DNA of 64,000 bases from Saprospira grandis (GTDB lineage: Bacteria; Bacteroidota; Bacteroidia; Chitinophagales; Saprospiraceae), in NCBI RefSeq assembly GCF_027594745.1, contig NZ_CP110854.1, positions 2,336,501-2,400,500 on the forward strand, given 5' to 3'. A program made the position numbers and the translations under genes. The notes beneath the pieces were generated by a model, which was not told where the DNA came from, made no database searches, and was given only the letters and a program-made list of their open reading frames with translations. Below, piece after piece: positions 7,310 through 15,497 of this stretch (the stretch's first letter is position 1; the number at the start of each line of letters is the position of its first letter).

Positions 7310-9337
7310 CTATTTTGCAATCAAGGGCAAAATGGCCGGAATGCTTTGGTCTTCATAGGCTTGCATGGTCGCCACCGGAAGGTTTCCACCATAAAAGCCT
7401 GCTGCCTCTGCTCGAATAATATATTTTTGGTCGGGCCGCAAGGGTAAACTAATTTTACCATTGGCATCGCTTGTAAAGCGCTCTTCACGACCATCTAGTA
7501 GGTTGGTCAAAACAACGGTAGCTTGCCCAATCCCTTTTTGGTTGCTTTTCTGCACCACCTGAAGGTCTACGCTCAGCTTTACCTTAACGTCCTCTCTGGT
7601 CTCCAACATGGGCGGATCCCCTTCGGTATTTTCATAGTTGTAAGGATCCTCATTGCTTGTGGTATTTTCTGCATTAGGATCAGTGCTAGGTTCATCTGGA
7701 AGGGCCCAGGGGTTGTAGTCAGGATCATCTGGATCTACAGGATCTTTGGGCTCATTGGGGTCGCTCCAGCCCCCATCAATTTGGCCATTATCAACCACCG
7801 CTTCGGGGTCAAAGTTATCGGAGCTATTAGGGTTGGGCGTAGGCTGGCCTCCTGTTCCTTCATTTCCGTCTAGCTCTCCACCATCTTCTAGCATGGCTAG
7901 GTCCATAGAATCCACCTTTTCTTTAGCGGTGGGCTCTTCTACGACGAAACCAGCATTGATGAGGCTGTCGATGAGTTTTTCGTCGTCGATGCCAGAATCG
8001 GCGAGGCTGTCGGTAAAATTTAGCTTTCCTCTAGGGGCGATGCCAGGCGGTAGCTCCTGAGGTTCTTCTCCGGTCAAAATAAATTGATAGAGGTCATCGC
8101 TTCCATTTCTAGAAGAAGAGAAAAAGCCCTTAGTTTGGTCATCATCTAAGAGGAAGTAAGTATCATCAAAGGCAGAGTTGAGCGGTTGGCCCAAGTTCTC
8201 GGCCTCGGTCCAGTCAATTCCGTTACCCGTAGGTCTAGAGCGGAACAAGTCGTAGCCACCATAGCCCGCCTTACCTTTAGAGGCATAGTAGAGCGTACCA
8301 TTGGGGTGGGCAAAGGGAAAGGCCTCATTGCCTCGGCTATTCACGCCCTCGCCCAAGTTTAGGGGTTTAGACCATTTATCGCCCATTTTGCGGCTCATCC
8401 AAATATCCGTTCCGCCAAGTCCACCAGGCATATCAGAGACAAAGAAGAGGACTCGGCCATCGGCAGAGAGGCTAGGGTGCATAAACTGATAGCCTTGGGT
8501 AACAAATTCTAGGACCAAGGGTTTGCTCCAATCGCCATCGACCAATTCGCTGGCAAAAATTTGTAGGGTATAGGCTTCGGCATCAGGGGTTTCTTTTACC
8601 GAGCGGTTATAAAAGCAGAGCTTTCCGTCTCGGCTAAAGCTAGCTGGACCATCATGTCGGCGACTACCATTGAGTTTGCGGGCAAAAGGAGCTGGTGCGG
8701 CCAATTGTCCATCAGCACTTAGTTCTGAAAAGTAAAGATTGAGGAAAGAGCGCTCTTGCTCCCCCCAATTGGCGCTAATATCAGCGGCTTGGATACGGTC
8801 CGAGCTAAAGACGAGGCCGGTACCATAAAAGGCGGGGCCAAATTCGTCATTTAGGCTATCATTGACTGCCGCTTGATAGTTAATTTGCACATCGGGATAA
8901 ACGGGAATAATGGACTCAATGGCATCTAGGCGTTTGAGTAATTCTGCTGGGGCGGGATCTTCGGGCCGTTGGTCGGCATACTGCAAAAACTGCGAACGGG
9001 CCTCATCAAATTTGCCCAAAGAGAGTAAAGATTGCCCATAGGCCAATAGAATATCGGGCCGTTCATCGGCATTTGGAAGCAGGTCCTCAAAAAGAGGAAC
9101 GGCCTTGTCTACATGGCCTGTTTCATTATAGCTTTTGGCCAAATTGATGCGGGCATCTACGCCCATAACGCCTTGGCCCGAAGTCGTGCCCATTAAAAGC
9201 TCATATATTTCTTGAGCTTCTACATAACTCTCTTCATCAAAGAGGTTATTGGCTTTTCTAAGTTTGTTAATGCGCTCTTGCCCAAAGCTGGCCCCACTAA
9301 AGGCAAAGAGCAGAAAGAGAAGTAAGTAAGTCCTCAT
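7310..9337 (-). CDS. PorE-like TPR / PD40 propeller / carboxypeptidase-regulatory-like protein lacking an OmpA domain
   Basis: 675 residues with a signal peptide (cleavage near GASFGQ). Domain order: TPR-like helices at about 25-130; WD40/PD40-type propeller blades at about 190-425 (LVFSSDR, LCFYNRS, LFFVSDMPGGLGGTDIW, LYYASKGKAGYGGYDLF); an acidic, proline- and asparagine-rich linker at about 430-580; and a carboxypeptidase regulatory-like beta-sandwich at about 590-670 (GIGQATVVLTNLLDG, AEAAGFYG). This is the domain order of PorE and related periplasmic T9SS-associated proteins, but those normally end in a peptidoglycan-binding OmpA domain, which is absent here. Followed by its own terminator. 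Function is inferred from architecture only. Confidence 0.75.
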   Translation of the reverse strand: MRTYLLLFLLFAFSGASFGQERINKLRKANNLFDEESYVEAQEIYELLMGTTSGQGVMGVDARINLAKSYNETGHVDKAVPLFEDLLPNADERPDILLAYGQSLLSLGKFDEARSQFLQYADQRPEDPAPAELLKRLDAIESIIPVYPDVQINYQAAVNDSLNDEFGPAFYGTGLVFSSDRIQAADISANWGEQERSFLNLYFSELSADGQLAAPAPFARKLNGSRRHDGPASFSRDGKLCFYNRSVKETPDAEAYTLQIFASELVDGDWSKPLVLEFVTQGYQFMHPSLSADGRVLFFVSDMPGGLGGTDIWMSRKMGDKWSKPLNLGEGVNSRGNEAFPFAHPNGTLYYASKGKAGYGGYDLFRSRPTGNGIDWTEAENLGQPLNSAFDDTYFLLDDDQTKGFFSSSRNGSDDLYQFILTGEEPQELPPGIAPRGKLNFTDSLADSGIDDEKLIDSLINAGFVVEEPTAKEKVDSMDLAMLEDGGELDGNEGTGGQPTPNPNSSDNFDPEAVVDNGQIDGGWSDPNEPKDPVDPDDPDYNPWALPDEPSTDPNAENTTSNEDPYNYENTEGDPPMLETREDVKVKLSVDLQVVQKSNQKGIGQATVVLTNLLDGREERFTSDANGKISLPLRPDQKYIIRAEAAGFYGGNLPVATMQAYEDQSIPAILPLIAK

Positions 9338-9447
9338 AAATTGCTCATTTTTATTAGTCGCTGCTAAGTTAAGTATTATTAAAGAAGTTCTTGTTTAGAA
9401 CTTGTTTTAATCTGATCTTCTGGGGGGGCTAGGGGCGGGCTGTGATT

Positions 9448-9569
9448 GGCCTAGCGCTGTGGAGGGGTGGCCGCAGGCCAGACCCAAGCCGCCTGCGGCG
9501 GCTGCAGGGCCGAGCGAATAGCGAGCCCCGCAACATAGCGCCGCAAGGCGAAGCCGCAGCGGAGGCCCC
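9448..9569 (-). repeat. Interspersed structured element, copy 4 (GGGGCCT / AGGCC)
   Basis: Head on the minus strand reads TTTTTAGGGGCCTCCGC; the inserted A makes the TAG stop codon of the preceding gene. Variable hairpin GCCGCCgcaGGCGGC, H3 GGCCtgcGGCC, tail ACAGCGCTAGGCC. Confidence 0.92.
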
Positions 9570-12500
9570 TAAAAATCCTTGCCCAAAGATAAGTAGATTT
9601 TGGCTTGTTGGACCTCGCCAGTTTCTACGCCCCAGCCACAATCTACTTTGACAAAATAGCCCAAAACCACCGAACGCAGGCCAAAACCAAAGCCCTGCAC
9701 AATGGGGCGGCGGTAATAATTGACCCGCAGGCGGATGGGCGAGACCACATTTACCCCAGAGGCGGGGTCGATGGTGGTGCTATTGAGGGGGTTGTCTTTG
9801 GAGAAAGGCGAGCTGCCCTGCCAGGCGGTCCCCACATCATAGAAGCCCGTGAGCTGTAGGTTGCGCAAAATGCTAGAATTGCTGTTCGAGTTGCCCAAAT
9901 ATTCTGCAAGCGGGATGCGCAATTCGGCATTGATGAGGGCAAAAGAGCTTCCATTTCTGATATTGGCATCGAAGCCGCGCATATTGGCGGCCACCGTTTG
10001 GTAGGCATAATCTTGTCCATCGGGCAGAGGAATGGTTTCGGTTTGGCTGCTAAAGAGCCAGTTTTCCATACCGCCCAAATTGTACAAAATCTTTTGTTGG
10101 CCAAAAGAGCTAGCGCCCACAAAGCGGAAGGCCAAAATGCTTTTATCGTCCAATGAAATATATTGGCGGGCATCTAGGCCCAGGGCAAAGGTGGGCGTAT
10201 TGGCTACTTGCCCTAGGCGGTCGCCAGTGCTAAAGGGAACCCCCTGAAAATAATCGCCATAAATGCGCATTCTAGAGCCTTTGCGGGCATTGAGGCCCAA
10301 AATAACGCTATTGTCATAGACATATTCTAGGCGAATACCTAGGCGATTTTCATCATAAATAGGAACGCTCAGGCTGCCCAAATCCTCGGGGCGGATGGCC
10401 ACTCTATCGGCCTGAAAACTCAGGGTAGATCGGATAGAGCGGAAGCGGCCAAGGGGGTAGCTAAATTCGGCCATGGCCAAATGCTTGAGGGTGCGGCCCT
10501 CTACCTGCTCCTGAATGGTCCCCGTGCTATCCTCCAAAACATAGTCTTCGCTAAAGCCTCTGCGGTAGAGGCTGTATTTTTGGTCCAGACGATACTTGCG
10601 GTTTTCAAAGTTGAGAAAATACTCCATGCCATCAAAGGTAACGGGGATGCGCATGCCGAGCTCTAGGCGGTAGTTTTCTAGGGCATCGGTAAAGTTGATT
10701 TGGCCCAAGAGGCTAAGAGGCGGCAGGCGGAAGGGGCCGCCCAAATAGAGGTCTAGCCCATTGTAGAGTACGCTATTGTCTAGGTTAAACGCTACGCCTT
10801 CAAAGAAGAAGTTATTTTCCTGCTTTTCGCCTTTTTGGGGATCAAAAACGAGCAACTTGTGCTGAGGCGCCTTAATGGTTTTTTCCTCTGGCGTTTCCTT
10901 TTCTACAATTTGGCCATCTTGTCCTTCTACCAGCTCAATGGCTTTTGGGGGTGTACTATCCTTTTTGTTGAGTTTTGGCGTTTCCACCTCCTCAAATTCG
11001 GTCTGAAACAAGTAGTTATCAATATCTACTTTGGCCGTATCGCTTTGGTTGGGGGGCAGGCTATCGGCCTTGATTTCTTTTTCTACAGCCTTGAGCTCTT
11101 CCTCCAAACTCTTATCGGTTTGAGGTACTTCTTTTTGGGGCTTTTTGCTTGTCGTTTTCTCTTTTTGCTTCTTGGCTTTTTGCTTTAGGAGGCCATGTTG
11201 CCGCTCTAGAATAAGGCGGTAGCGACTAGGCGCCATTTGCATTTCTCTATCGCTACGCAAATCTCTCAAAAAGAGCTTGTACTCGCCGCCGCGGAAAAGC
11301 AGGTCGGCTACTTTTTTACCATTGGGCGTAATGCTTTGGGCCAAAATACTACGGCTGTAATTGGTGTTGGCCATGAGCTTTGTTTGCCAGCCATAAAGGG
11401 GCTGCTGTCCAAAACTATCCATCTGGCTGCTATCGGCTGCGCTAAAGCTGCTATCTAAGGGCAAGACAATAGGCGCTTCTCCCGATTTGGGGTAGCCCAC
11501 TACTTGCTGGCCCAATAATACACTATCTATCTGGCCAATATAGCGGTTGTAAATTCCCGATTGATCGCTGAGGAAGCTAAACTGCCCATCGCCCAAGGCC
11601 TGAGGGTTTTTCTCATTGACCAAAAAGCTGTTGGTCAGGCGAATGGGCGCTCCTTTTTCCTCCAATGGCAAGAAAAAGAGATCAAACTGAAGCAAGGGCA
11701 GTTGCTGGCCCAAGGGGAGTTTCATCTTGGCCTCTGGGCGGTTAGAGCTAAATAAAACTCCCTTTTTACCTTGAAAACTCATTACGGTTGGACTCAAATC
11801 ATCCCAGGCATCTTGGCTCAGGTTTTTGGCCTGCCCATTACTATACAAAAACAAATCACTTTGTCCCTCGGCCTGAGCCGATAGCAAAAACTGACTGCCC
11901 TGATAATGACTAATATGGCCCACCCGCTCAATGTCTTTTATTTCTTGGGCCTTGCCTAGCTTGCCCGTGGCGGTATTCAAAAATTGCAAATAGACCTTCT
12001 CGGCCCGCTCAAATACAATGGCGAGCTCTTGGTCGTTGCGCCAAGCCAAAAGCGGATAATGCTGATCGCTGCGGTTGCTGTAGTCCTTGGCCCCTTGTCG
12101 CCAAACGATTTTGGCTTTCTGGCTTTCGGTCTGCTGCAAAACAACTTGCTGTTTGCCCAATTTCTGCTTTACATAGGCCAGCTGCTTGGCATTGGGGGCC
12201 AAAACCAACTGACTAATGGCCTTTTTGCCCACATTCACTTTGAGCTCTCCCGCATTCGGAAATAATTTGCCCAAATTGTCACTCTCATAGCGCTGCATGA
12301 AGTATTTGTACCAACTGCTGCCCGCTACCGTATAAAAACTACTGCCAAAGGCATAGCGAAAGCCCGCCTCAATGCTATGATTGATGCGGCTGAGATACAA
12401 CAAGTTCGATACGGTGGCCTTGCCATGATTGCGGGCGATATAATGAAATAAGGATTGGCCCGCCAACTGCGGATGCTCCTCGGCCAATTCTAAAAAGTTG

Positions 12501-13108
12501 GCATAACGAGCCGATAAAAGGGCCTCCCGAAGCTGATCGTCTTTTTCTGTGCTCCATTCTTCTACAGCATGGGCAATTAGGCCCTCCGTAAACCAATCGG
12601 GCAGTTCTAAAAGGACCGAGTTCTGCACGATTTCTTGCAAATTAGACCCAAATAGCATGCGGTTGAGTACCGCCCGAGCAATGCCCTCCCGCAGGTTTTT
12701 GTGCAGCTTTTGGTGGTTGCCATCAAAATGAACCAATAGCTTTTTGTCTAAATAGACCTGCTGGCCCGAATTGAGCAAGGCCGGAGCCGATAAACCCACA
12801 TTAGATTGTAGCAAATCACTGTAGTCATCATAAACAATGACCTCGATAGGCTGCCGAATCTGATACTCAAATAAACTCTTGAGCTGCCGATAATCTTGCT
12901 CGGCCATGGGCAAAAGCGTCTTCATCAAGCCCTCTTGCTGGCTATGATAATAGAAGGTGAAATTTAAGGTCTCATAACGCTTCCATTGGTACTGCTCCCG
13001 CTGCAAACGGTTTTGCCCAAAGTCAGAACTGACCAATTGAGCCGCCACAAACTGAGGGGCCGCCCATAGAAAAATAAAGAAAAGGTAGAGGTAGGGATGT
13101 TGTCGCAT
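9569..13108 (-). CDS. Large outer-membrane protein: peptidase MA-like region, TolB-like propeller and BamA-type barrel
   Basis: 1179 residues with a signal peptide (cleavage near QFVAAQ). Residues about 40-260 resemble the peptidase MA-like family (ETLNFTFYYHSQ, LPDWFTEGLIAHAVEEW), but the HExxH zinc motif is replaced by REGIARAVLNRML, so this part is probably not a protease. Residues about 270-620 are TolB/PD40-like propeller blades. A lysine/glutamate-rich coiled segment with KKQKEKTTSKK follows at about 650-740. The last 370 residues look like an Omp85/surface-antigen barrel: MRGFDANIRNGSSFALINAELRIPL, then FYDVGTAW and a C-terminal Phe. The stop codon is formed by the adjacent repeat element. 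Exact role unknown; envelope assembly or transport is plausible. Confidence 0.75.
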   Translation of the reverse strand: MRQHPYLYLFFIFLWAAPQFVAAQLVSSDFGQNRLQREQYQWKRYETLNFTFYYHSQQEGLMKTLLPMAEQDYRQLKSLFEYQIRQPIEVIVYDDYSDLLQSNVGLSAPALLNSGQQVYLDKKLLVHFDGNHQKLHKNLREGIARAVLNRMLFGSNLQEIVQNSVLLELPDWFTEGLIAHAVEEWSTEKDDQLREALLSARYANFLELAEEHPQLAGQSLFHYIARNHGKATVSNLLYLSRINHSIEAGFRYAFGSSFYTVAGSSWYKYFMQRYESDNLGKLFPNAGELKVNVGKKAISQLVLAPNAKQLAYVKQKLGKQQVVLQQTESQKAKIVWRQGAKDYSNRSDQHYPLLAWRNDQELAIVFERAEKVYLQFLNTATGKLGKAQEIKDIERVGHISHYQGSQFLLSAQAEGQSDLFLYSNGQAKNLSQDAWDDLSPTVMSFQGKKGVLFSSNRPEAKMKLPLGQQLPLLQFDLFFLPLEEKGAPIRLTNSFLVNEKNPQALGDGQFSFLSDQSGIYNRYIGQIDSVLLGQQVVGYPKSGEAPIVLPLDSSFSAADSSQMDSFGQQPLYGWQTKLMANTNYSRSILAQSITPNGKKVADLLFRGGEYKLFLRDLRSDREMQMAPSRYRLILERQHGLLKQKAKKQKEKTTSKKPQKEVPQTDKSLEEELKAVEKEIKADSLPPNQSDTAKVDIDNYLFQTEFEEVETPKLNKKDSTPPKAIELVEGQDGQIVEKETPEEKTIKAPQHKLLVFDPQKGEKQENNFFFEGVAFNLDNSVLYNGLDLYLGGPFRLPPLSLLGQINFTDALENYRLELGMRIPVTFDGMEYFLNFENRKYRLDQKYSLYRRGFSEDYVLEDSTGTIQEQVEGRTLKHLAMAEFSYPLGRFRSIRSTLSFQADRVAIRPEDLGSLSVPIYDENRLGIRLEYVYDNSVILGLNARKGSRMRIYGDYFQGVPFSTGDRLGQVANTPTFALGLDARQYISLDDKSILAFRFVGASSFGQQKILYNLGGMENWLFSSQTETIPLPDGQDYAYQTVAANMRGFDANIRNGSSFALINAELRIPLAEYLGNSNSNSSILRNLQLTGFYDVGTAWQGSSPFSKDNPLNSTTIDPASGVNVVSPIRLRVNYYRRPIVQGFGFGLRSVVLGYFVKVDCGWGVETGEVQQAKIYLSLGKDF

Positions 13109-13160
13109 AAGTTGGTGCTGCTATGGTATTTCTAAATGAGGCCAATGAGGTTGTTTTTTT

Positions 13161-13278
13161 GGGGCCTGCCGCCTTCGGCGGCCCTGCCCTTGCGCCGCTC
13201 GCAGGTCTGCTCGGCCCTGCAGCGCTTTCAGCGCTTTGGTCTGCCGCCTGCGGCGGCACGGCTACAGGCCAGTAGGCC
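13161..13278 (+). repeat. Interspersed structured element, copy 5 (GGGGCCT / AGGCC, GGGGCCTGCC subtype)
   Basis: Preceded by seven T. H1 GCCGCCttcGGCGGC, variable hairpin AGCGCTttcAGCGCT, H3 CCGCCtgcGGCGG, tail ACAGGCCAGTAGGCC. An extension with GCGAGC-type inverted repeats ends in CCTGTAGGACC at about 13322. Fills most of the gap between two divergent genes. Confidence 0.88.
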
Positions 13279-13397
13279 AGTCGCTTCGCTCCTCTGCGGC
13301 TCGCTGCGCTCGCCTGTAGGACCCAAAAGTAGGGCCCTAGGCCCATTGCCCACAATTTTAGGGCCTCAATAAAATCGGTTCTCTGCTTAAATAAACG

Positions 13398-13405
13398 TAT
13401 TTTTG
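13398..13405 (+). promoter_or_regulatory. Candidate -7 box upstream of the MBL-fold hydrolase gene
   Basis: TATTTTTG matches TAnnTTTG and lies 72 bp before the ATG at 13477. No clear TTTG -33 element is present at the expected spacing, so support is weak. Confidence 0.3.
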
Positions 13406-13476
13406 CGGCAAAAGGTCGCTTTTGGCTGTTTTTGGGCCAAAAGCTAGCGTTTAAAACTATCTTAAAATAAGGAATT

Positions 13477-14127
13477 ATGGCTGTGGTTCAAGCTTTCACT
13501 TTTAATATGTTTCAGGAAAATACATATATAGTATATGACCAAAGCAAGGCATGTATCATTGTAGACCCTGGCTGCTACACCGCCCAAGAACAAAATCGCC
13601 TGAAGCTGTATATTGAGGAAAGGGGCCTTAAGCCCGAGGCTGTAGTGAATACGCATTGCCATTTGGACCATGTCTTTGGAAATGCCTTTGCCTGCAAAAC
13701 TTGGGATATTCCCCTCTATGTACCCGAAGGCGAGGCCGCTATGCTCGAGGCTTTTCCTAGAGTGGCCCAACAATATGGGGTGCCCAATGTTACGCCTTCT
13801 CCAAAACCGAATAAACTGCTCAAAGGAGGCGAGACCTTTAGCTTTGGCCAAACGAGCTTTAAGCTGCTCTATTGCCCCGGCCACTCGCCCGCTAGCCTTT
13901 GCTTTTATTCGGAAAAGGACCATCTGCTCCTCGCGGGAGATGTGCTCTTTTTTGGTAGCATTGGCCGAACCGATTTGCCTGGCGGAAATTATGAGATCCT
14001 TATGCAATCTATTAAGGAGGAGATTTTACCTTTGCCCGATGAAACCGTAGTCTATTCGGGACATGGACCCAAAACGACCGTGGGCCGAGAACGCAAAATG
14101 AACCCTTTCATTAAAGAGATGCGCTAA
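13477..14127 (+). CDS. MBL-fold metallo-hydrolase (glyoxalase II-like)
   Basis: 216 residues. The binuclear zinc motif is THCHLDH at 59-65 (His60, His62, Asp64, His65), followed by the PGHSP loop (second metal-site His) near 138 and GDVLFFGSIGRTDLPGG, then YSGHGP near the C-terminus with the last His ligand. This is the compact hydroxyacylglutathione hydrolase-like/YcbL-type arrangement; without the glutathione-binding C-terminal domain a general cytoplasmic thioester or acylhydrolase role is more likely than classical glyoxalase II. ATG at 13477 is preceded by TAAGGAA. Confidence 0.88.
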   Translation: MAVVQAFTFNMFQENTYIVYDQSKACIIVDPGCYTAQEQNRLKLYIEERGLKPEAVVNTHCHLDHVFGNAFACKTWDIPLYVPEGEAAMLEAFPRVAQQYGVPNVTPSPKPNKLLKGGETFSFGQTSFKLLYCPGHSPASLCFYSEKDHLLLAGDVLFFGSIGRTDLPGGNYEILMQSIKEEILPLPDETVVYSGHGPKTTVGRERKMNPFIKEMR

Positions 14128-14188
14128 GCCCCTTTTTGGTTGGTCCAAATAAGGCGAGCGAAGCGAGCCGCAAAGGAGCGCAGCGACT

Positions 14189-14382
14189 GGCTGAGGGATG
14201 GACAGCAGTGGCCGTAGGCCAGACCCAGCCGCCAAAGGCGGCGCAGGGCCGAGCAGACTTGCGAGCTGCGAAACAGCCCGACCCGACCGATAACTCATGA
14301 GGGTTTTAACCCTCATTTTGTATAGCTTCGCAAAGCGATACCGCTTTGCGCTGGGTTTCAACCCAGCGGGAGGGGCAGCCCC
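14189..14382 (-). repeat. Interspersed structured element, copy 6, long variant (GGGGCTG / CAGCC)
   Basis: Reads head to tail on the minus strand. The usual H1 is replaced by three hairpins: GCTGGGtttcaaCCCAGC, a TCGCAAAGCGA palindrome and ATGAGGGttttaaCCCTCAT. The rest is standard: variable hairpin GCCGCCtttGGCGGC, H3 GGCCtacGGCC, tail CATCCCTCAGCC. A further extension runs from 14152 to 14188. Confidence 0.9.
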
Positions 14383-14419
14383 AAAAAAAATTAAAAATTA
14401 TTAAGACGATTGAATAGCT

Positions 14420-15448
14420 ATGAAGCGAACAGAACTGAAAGAATTGGGAGAATTTGGTTTGATTGACCATCTAACAAAGGCCTTTGCGCATAAGCATGCT
14501 TCTACGATTAAGGGGGTGGGCGATGATGCCGCCGCCATTCGCTATGCTTCGGAAGGTCCACTAACCCTAGTCTCTAGCGATATGCTGGTAGAGGGAATCC
14601 ATTTTGATTTGGCCTATACGCCCCTAAAACATTTGGGCTATAAGGCGGCTGTGGTCAATTTTTCAGATATCTATGCCATGAATGCTCGCCCCAAGCAGTT
14701 GTTGGTCAACATGGCCCTATCTAATCGTTTTTCGGTAGAAGCTATGGAGGAATTGTATGCGGGCATTCAGCTTGCTTGCGATATTTATGGCGTTGATCTG
14801 GTGGGCGGAGATACCACTTCTTCACTCAAAGGATTGGTGCTTAGCCTGACGATTATGGGCGAACAAGCCGCCGATAAGGTGGTCTACCGCCGTGGGGCCA
14901 AAGCTGGCGATTTGCTTTGTGTAACTGGGCATTTGGGCGGCGCTTATTTGGGCCTTCAGCTGCTAGAAAGAGAAAAGCAAATCTTTATGGAGCAGCCCGA
15001 TATGGAACCCGATTTTGATGGCGAAGAGGAGCTGGTGGGCCGCCTACTCAAGCCCGAAGCTCGCCAAGATATTATTGCCTTTTTTGAGGAGCAAAAGCTG
15101 GTCCCCACCGCTATGATTGATATTTCGGACGGACTCTCTTCGGAGGCGCTACACCTTTGTAAGCAATCGGGCCTAGGGCTCTTGCTCGAAGAAGTGCATG
15201 TGCCGATTAAGGAAAAGGTCTACCGCAAAGCCCTAGATTTTAATCTGGACCCCTTGGTTTGTGCTATGCATGGCGGCGAAGATTATGAGCTGCTGTTTTG
15301 CATCAACCCCAAAGATGCCGATAAAATTAAGTACAATATGGATATTTCCATCATTGGGGAAATGGTGCCCGCCGCAGATGGCATCCGCCTACAAACCAAG
15401 GGCGGCAAGTTGATGGATTTGGTGGCCCAAGGTTGGACGCATCATTAG
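14420..15448 (+). CDS. thiL: Thiamine-monophosphate kinase
   Basis: 342 residues. Phosphorylates thiamine monophosphate to the active cofactor thiamine diphosphate with ATP, in the cytoplasm. Seen: GVGDDAAAI at 32-40 with the metal-binding aspartates, the SSDMLVEGIHFDL loop near 53-65, VNFSDIYAMNARP near 79-91, GGDTTSS near 131 and IDISDGLSSE near 237-246, all AIR-synthase/ThiL-fold landmarks, and HGGEDYELLF near the C-terminus. Length fits ThiL. hisS follows 49 bp downstream on the same strand. Confidence 0.95.
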   Translation: MKRTELKELGEFGLIDHLTKAFAHKHASTIKGVGDDAAAIRYASEGPLTLVSSDMLVEGIHFDLAYTPLKHLGYKAAVVNFSDIYAMNARPKQLLVNMALSNRFSVEAMEELYAGIQLACDIYGVDLVGGDTTSSLKGLVLSLTIMGEQAADKVVYRRGAKAGDLLCVTGHLGGAYLGLQLLEREKQIFMEQPDMEPDFDGEEELVGRLLKPEARQDIIAFFEEQKLVPTAMIDISDGLSSEALHLCKQSGLGLLLEEVHVPIKEKVYRKALDFNLDPLVCAMHGGEDYELLFCINPKDADKIKYNMDISIIGEMVPAADGIRLQTKGGKLMDLVAQGWTHH

Positions 15449-15497
15449 GCGATCGATTTTTCCATCTTATTTTTGACTGTTATACCTATTATATATC

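Noticed and set aside
6994..7419. Small open frames over structured element copy 3 (also seen over copies 1, 5, 9, 14, 18)
   Set aside because: They run through the GC-rich hairpins, give Ala/Arg/Pro-rich peptides, and exist on both strands; no start signal.
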